Origin: Actinomycetes bacterium
GTDB taxonomy: Bacteria; Actinomycetota; Acidimicrobiia; Acidimicrobiales; UBA8190
Assembly: GCA_021798135.1 (NCBI GenBank)
Contig: JAJZYI010000178.1
Coordinates: forward strand, 1-7,356
Length of the DNA: 7,356 bases
Direction: 5' to 3'
The notes beneath the pieces are model-generated. The model saw only the letters and a list, made by a program, of their open reading frames with translations. It did not search any database and was not told where the DNA came from. The position numbers and the translations under genes were made by a program. Within the stretch, counting starts at the first letter, position 1. The number at the start of each line of letters is the position of its first letter. Below, one piece after another: positions 5,781 to 7,356 of this stretch.

Positions 5781-5793
5781 TAGGTTCATGATG
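5765..5793 (+). promoter_or_regulatory. Candidate promoter for the cofD unit
   Basis: TTGACT (5765-5770), a 17-bp spacer, and CATGAT (5788-5793), which matches 4 of 6 positions of TATAAT. Transcription would start near 5800, at or just before the possible leader ORF. The -35 lies within the palindrome, so binding there should block it. Confidence 0.4.
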
Positions 5794-5799
5794 GAAGGC

Positions 5800-5907
5800 A
5801 TGACGTGGGGAACCGGTGGGTCGGCGGGACGGGCGCGTCGAGGCCGGCCGGCACCCGTGAACCAGCCCACCGGCGTGCGGCAGGCGCCTGGCGGCGGCGG
5901 ATCGTGA
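5800..5907 (+). CDS. Possible 35-codon leader ORF overlapping the cofD start
   Basis: The ATG at 5800 opens 35 codons (MTWGTGGSAGRARRGRPAPV onward, Gly/Arg/Pro-rich) and ends in a TGA sharing bases with the GTG chosen for cofD (GTGA). Two further in-frame ATGs lie at 5788 and 5791. GGAAGG (5793-5798) is too close to serve the 5800 ATG but would suit the GTG at 5805, which is in the cofD frame. So this may be a coupling leader peptide, or the cofD protein may simply carry a longer N-terminus. No homology is recognised. Confidence 0.25.
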   Translation: MTWGTGGSAGRARRGRPAPVNQPTGVRQAPGGGGS

Positions 5908-6920
5908 CGGCTCCGCCCGTGACCGGTGGCCGGACGGTGCTCCTCACCGGGGGATTGGGTGGTGCGCATCTCGCTCCAGCCCTGGCTCGCGCCCTCGGTC
6001 CGGGCCGCCTGACGGTGGTGGTCAACGTGGGTGACGACCTCGACTGGCACGGCCTGCGGGTCTGCCCGGACCTCGACACCGTGCTCTACTCGCTGAGCGG
6101 GCGGCTCGACGCGGAGCGGGGCTGGGGGGTCGTCGACGAGACCTTCGTGGTGCGGTCGGCGCTGCAGGCGCTGGGCGAGCCGGCGTGGTTCGGTGTCGGT
6201 GACCGCGACCTGGCCACGCATCTGGTGCGCACGGAGCTGCTGCGGGCCGGCCACACGCTCACCGAGGTCGTCGCCGCGCTGGCCGGACGGGCCTGGGTCT
6301 CCGATCCCCTTGTGGTGCCGGCCGCCGACATCCCGTGCCCCACGCACATCGAGCTGGCCGACGGACGTCGGACCGGGTTCCAGGAGTGGTACGTGGGGAT
6401 GGGCGCAGCGGTGCCGGTGCGGGCGGCGGAGCCGGCCAGCGGGCCGGCCGCCGGTGCCGCGCTCGCCGCGGTCGCAGCGGCGGACGCGGTGGTGCTCGGC
6501 CCGAGCAACCCGGTGACGAGCATCGGCACGATCCTGGCGCTCGACGGCATGGCCGAGGCGGTGGCACGCGCTGGCCTGGTGGTGGCGGTCTCGCCGTCGG
6601 TCGGGGGGGTGCCGCCGACCGGTGCCGTCGCGCACCACGCCCGGGCCCGCCGGGAGCTGCTCGCAGCCAGCGGGGACGAGGACTCGGCGGCAGGCGTGGC
6701 CGGCCACTACGCGCGGTGCTTCCCCGGCCTGGTCGACACGTTCGTGCTGGACGCCGCCGACGCCAGCCTTGCCGCGGAAGTCGCGGCGACGGGGATGCGG
6801 CCGGTGCTCGCCAGGGTGCTCGATCCCCGCGGGTTGGCACGAACGGTGGCCGCCGCCTGCAGCGAGAACTGCCCCACGGCCCGCCCACGGCGAGCGGTCC
6901 GTCGCCGGCTGACCGGGTAG
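5904..6920 (+). CDS. cofD: CofD/FbiA-like 2-phospho-L-lactate (phosphoenolpyruvate) transferase, F420 biosynthesis
   Basis: This 338-residue protein is a recognisable CofD/FbiA. The family transfers a phospholactyl or phosphoenolpyruvyl group from an activated GDP (or GPP) donor to the deazaflavin FO, giving F420-0 or dehydro-F420-0, in the cytoplasm. Visible blocks: GGLGGAHLAPALARAL (16-31, the nucleotide-binding loop; relatives usually have Lys or Arg where His22 is), VVNVGDDLDWHGLRVCPDLD (39-58) with the conserved Asp residues, the GDRDLATHLVRTELLRAG block (99-116), FQEWYV (159-164), and GPSNPVTSIGTIL (199-211). Length fits the family. The GTG at 5904 is chosen because it puts the glycine loop near the N-terminus. 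A GTG at 5805 with a better Shine-Dalgarno (GGAAGG) would add 33 Arg/Gly-rich residues. The usual partner fbiB/cofE is not in the remaining 430 bp. A GC hairpin follows the stop directly. In many Actinobacteria the same enzyme is called fbiA. Confidence 0.92.
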   Translation: MTAPPVTGGRTVLLTGGLGGAHLAPALARALGPGRLTVVVNVGDDLDWHGLRVCPDLDTVLYSLSGRLDAERGWGVVDETFVVRSALQALGEPAWFGVGDRDLATHLVRTELLRAGHTLTEVVAALAGRAWVSDPLVVPAADIPCPTHIELADGRRTGFQEWYVGMGAAVPVRAAEPASGPAAGAALAAVAAADAVVLGPSNPVTSIGTILALDGMAEAVARAGLVVAVSPSVGGVPPTGAVAHHARARRELLAASGDEDSAAGVAGHYARCFPGLVDTFVLDAADASLAAEVAATGMRPVLARVLDPRGLARTVAAACSENCPTARPRRAVRRRLTG

Positions 6921-6922
6921 GG

Positions 6923-6943
6923 GCGGGGCCCGCACAGCCCCGC
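6923..6943 (+). terminator. GC-rich hairpin after cofD
   Basis: GCGGGGC (6923-6929), a 7-nt loop, and GCCCCGC (6937-6943) begin 2 nt after the cofD TAG. The stem is strong but no T-run follows. Such tract-less hairpins are common behind high-GC actinobacterial genes and would end the cofD transcript as a single gene. Confidence 0.5.
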
Positions 6944-7318
6944 TGCGCCGGTCGGCGCCCAGGCCGCCGTGCCCCAGCACCCGGTCCGGTGCCGGGATTG
7001 GCACATGCGCAGCGCGCCGATCGGCGGTCGCACTGCCCACTTCGGTCCCCGCCGTCTCGGTTGGGGTCTCGGTCCGGTCACCCGCGAGAGGTGGATCGTG
7101 ATCGCGGCGCTCGCCGGCCTGTCCACCTGGCTGCAGCGCCGGTACTTGGATACCGGGGCATGACCGGTCGATCAACGGCGTGTGAGCCTTGACGACCGTG
7201 TGGTGCTCGGGCGAGGAGGCCGATGGTGGCACCGGGATCGGGGGCACGGTCGAGGAGGGTTGGGGGCAGTTCACCGGGATCTTCACAAACGTGAGCGAAC
7301 GTGTGTACGCTAGGGCGC
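6944..7318. other. Intergenic stretch between cofD and the IS607-type recombinase
   Basis: I see no confident gene here. An ATG at 6969 (or 7005) opens a small plus-strand frame to 7163 ending in RERWIVIAALAGLSTWLQRR, which contains a short hydrophobic run, but it has no convincing ribosome binding site or recognisable family. If the recombinase belongs to an IS607 element, its left end should lie within the last 100 or so bases; these elements lack terminal inverted repeats, so the edge is not visible. Confidence 0.4.
7306..7311 (+). promoter_or_regulatory. -10 element for a leaderless recombinase transcript
   Basis: TACGCT fits the actinobacterial TANNNT -10 and lies 7 nt before the GTG start, so transcription would begin at or within a base of the start codon. 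AACGTG occurs at 7288-7293 and again at 7298-7303, one helical turn apart, just upstream. This could be where the recombinase or a regulator binds. Confidence 0.5.
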
Positions 7319-7356
7319 GTGAAGCTCGCCGCGTGGGCTCGTTCGTACGGTGTCCA
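7319..7356 (+). CDS. IS607-family serine recombinase, first codons only (runs off the window)
   Basis: The GTG at 7319 opens M-KLAAWARSYGV before the window ends. IS607-type transposases (serine recombinases with an N-terminal MerR-like helix-turn-helix) typically begin MKLxxWARxxGVxxxTAxRW, so these 12 residues fit well and would be the first recognition helix. In complete elements this gene is followed by a TnpB-type RNA-guided nuclease gene, which would lie beyond the window. The call rests on a very short stretch; other MerR-like DNA-binding proteins can start similarly. Confidence 0.6.
   Translation, partial: MKLAAWARSYGV

Noticed and set aside
6969..7163. 64-codon small membrane protein
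   Set aside because: Only one short hydrophobic run, no convincing ribosome binding site and no recognised family; noted within the intergenic entry instead of being called as a gene.
5769..7286. 505-codon minus-strand frame opposite cofD
   Set aside because: It is antisense to a clear CofD protein, shows no recognisable motif, and is rich in Arg/Pro/His as expected from a shadow frame.

Overview
The window is high-GC throughout, with long spurious open frames on both strands. It looks like an actinobacterial chromosome segment. A cofD/fbiA-like gene for coenzyme F420 synthesis, an SCP2-type thiolase and a CaiC-like acyl-CoA ligase fit Actinomycetota, perhaps Acidimicrobiia, but the lineage is inference from gene content only.

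Layout: (1) Positions 113-704 hold a decayed ISL3-family transposase on the minus strand. Its middle is deleted, its two remaining pieces lie in different frames, and its 5' end is lost at an 8-bp tandem repeat. A perfect 14-bp inverted repeat (752-832) lies just beyond it. (2) Positions 5300 down to 1010 form a minus-strand gene set: acyl-CoA ligase, thiolase, nitroreductase-family flavoprotein, then a 142-residue protein of unknown role that resembles the helical core-binding domain of tyrosine recombinases. Ligase and thiolase overlap by 8 nt, and nitroreductase and the small gene overlap as ATGA. Thiolase and nitroreductase are separated by 169 bp containing a hairpin and six perfect copies of an 18-bp repeat that run up to the nitroreductase ribosome binding site. 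(3) Positions 5301-5800 are a divergent control region containing a clean 6-5-6 palindrome (5764-5780) that overlaps a candidate plus-strand promoter. (4) Plus strand: a possible 35-codon leader ORF, then cofD, which is followed at once by a GC-rich hairpin. (5) Positions 6944-7318 are mostly non-coding. The window ends in the first codons of an IS607-type serine recombinase gene that appears to be leaderless.

Together the minus-strand genes suggest activation of a carboxylic acid to its CoA thioester (ligase), thiolytic or Claisen chemistry (thiolase) and a flavin-dependent redox step (nitroreductase), that is, catabolism or modification of a lipid-like acid. The substrate cannot be read from sequence. 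The ligase has Arg where the family has its adenylation Lys, and the thiolase lacks the Cys of the HDCF motif and carries a Gly/Ser/Pro insertion, so the usual chemistry should not be assumed.

I do not see a clear new defence or mobile system. The most unusual signals are the two 18-bp tandem repeats placed just upstream of the ribosome binding sites of consecutive genes, and the orphan core-binding-like protein translationally coupled to a nitroreductase.
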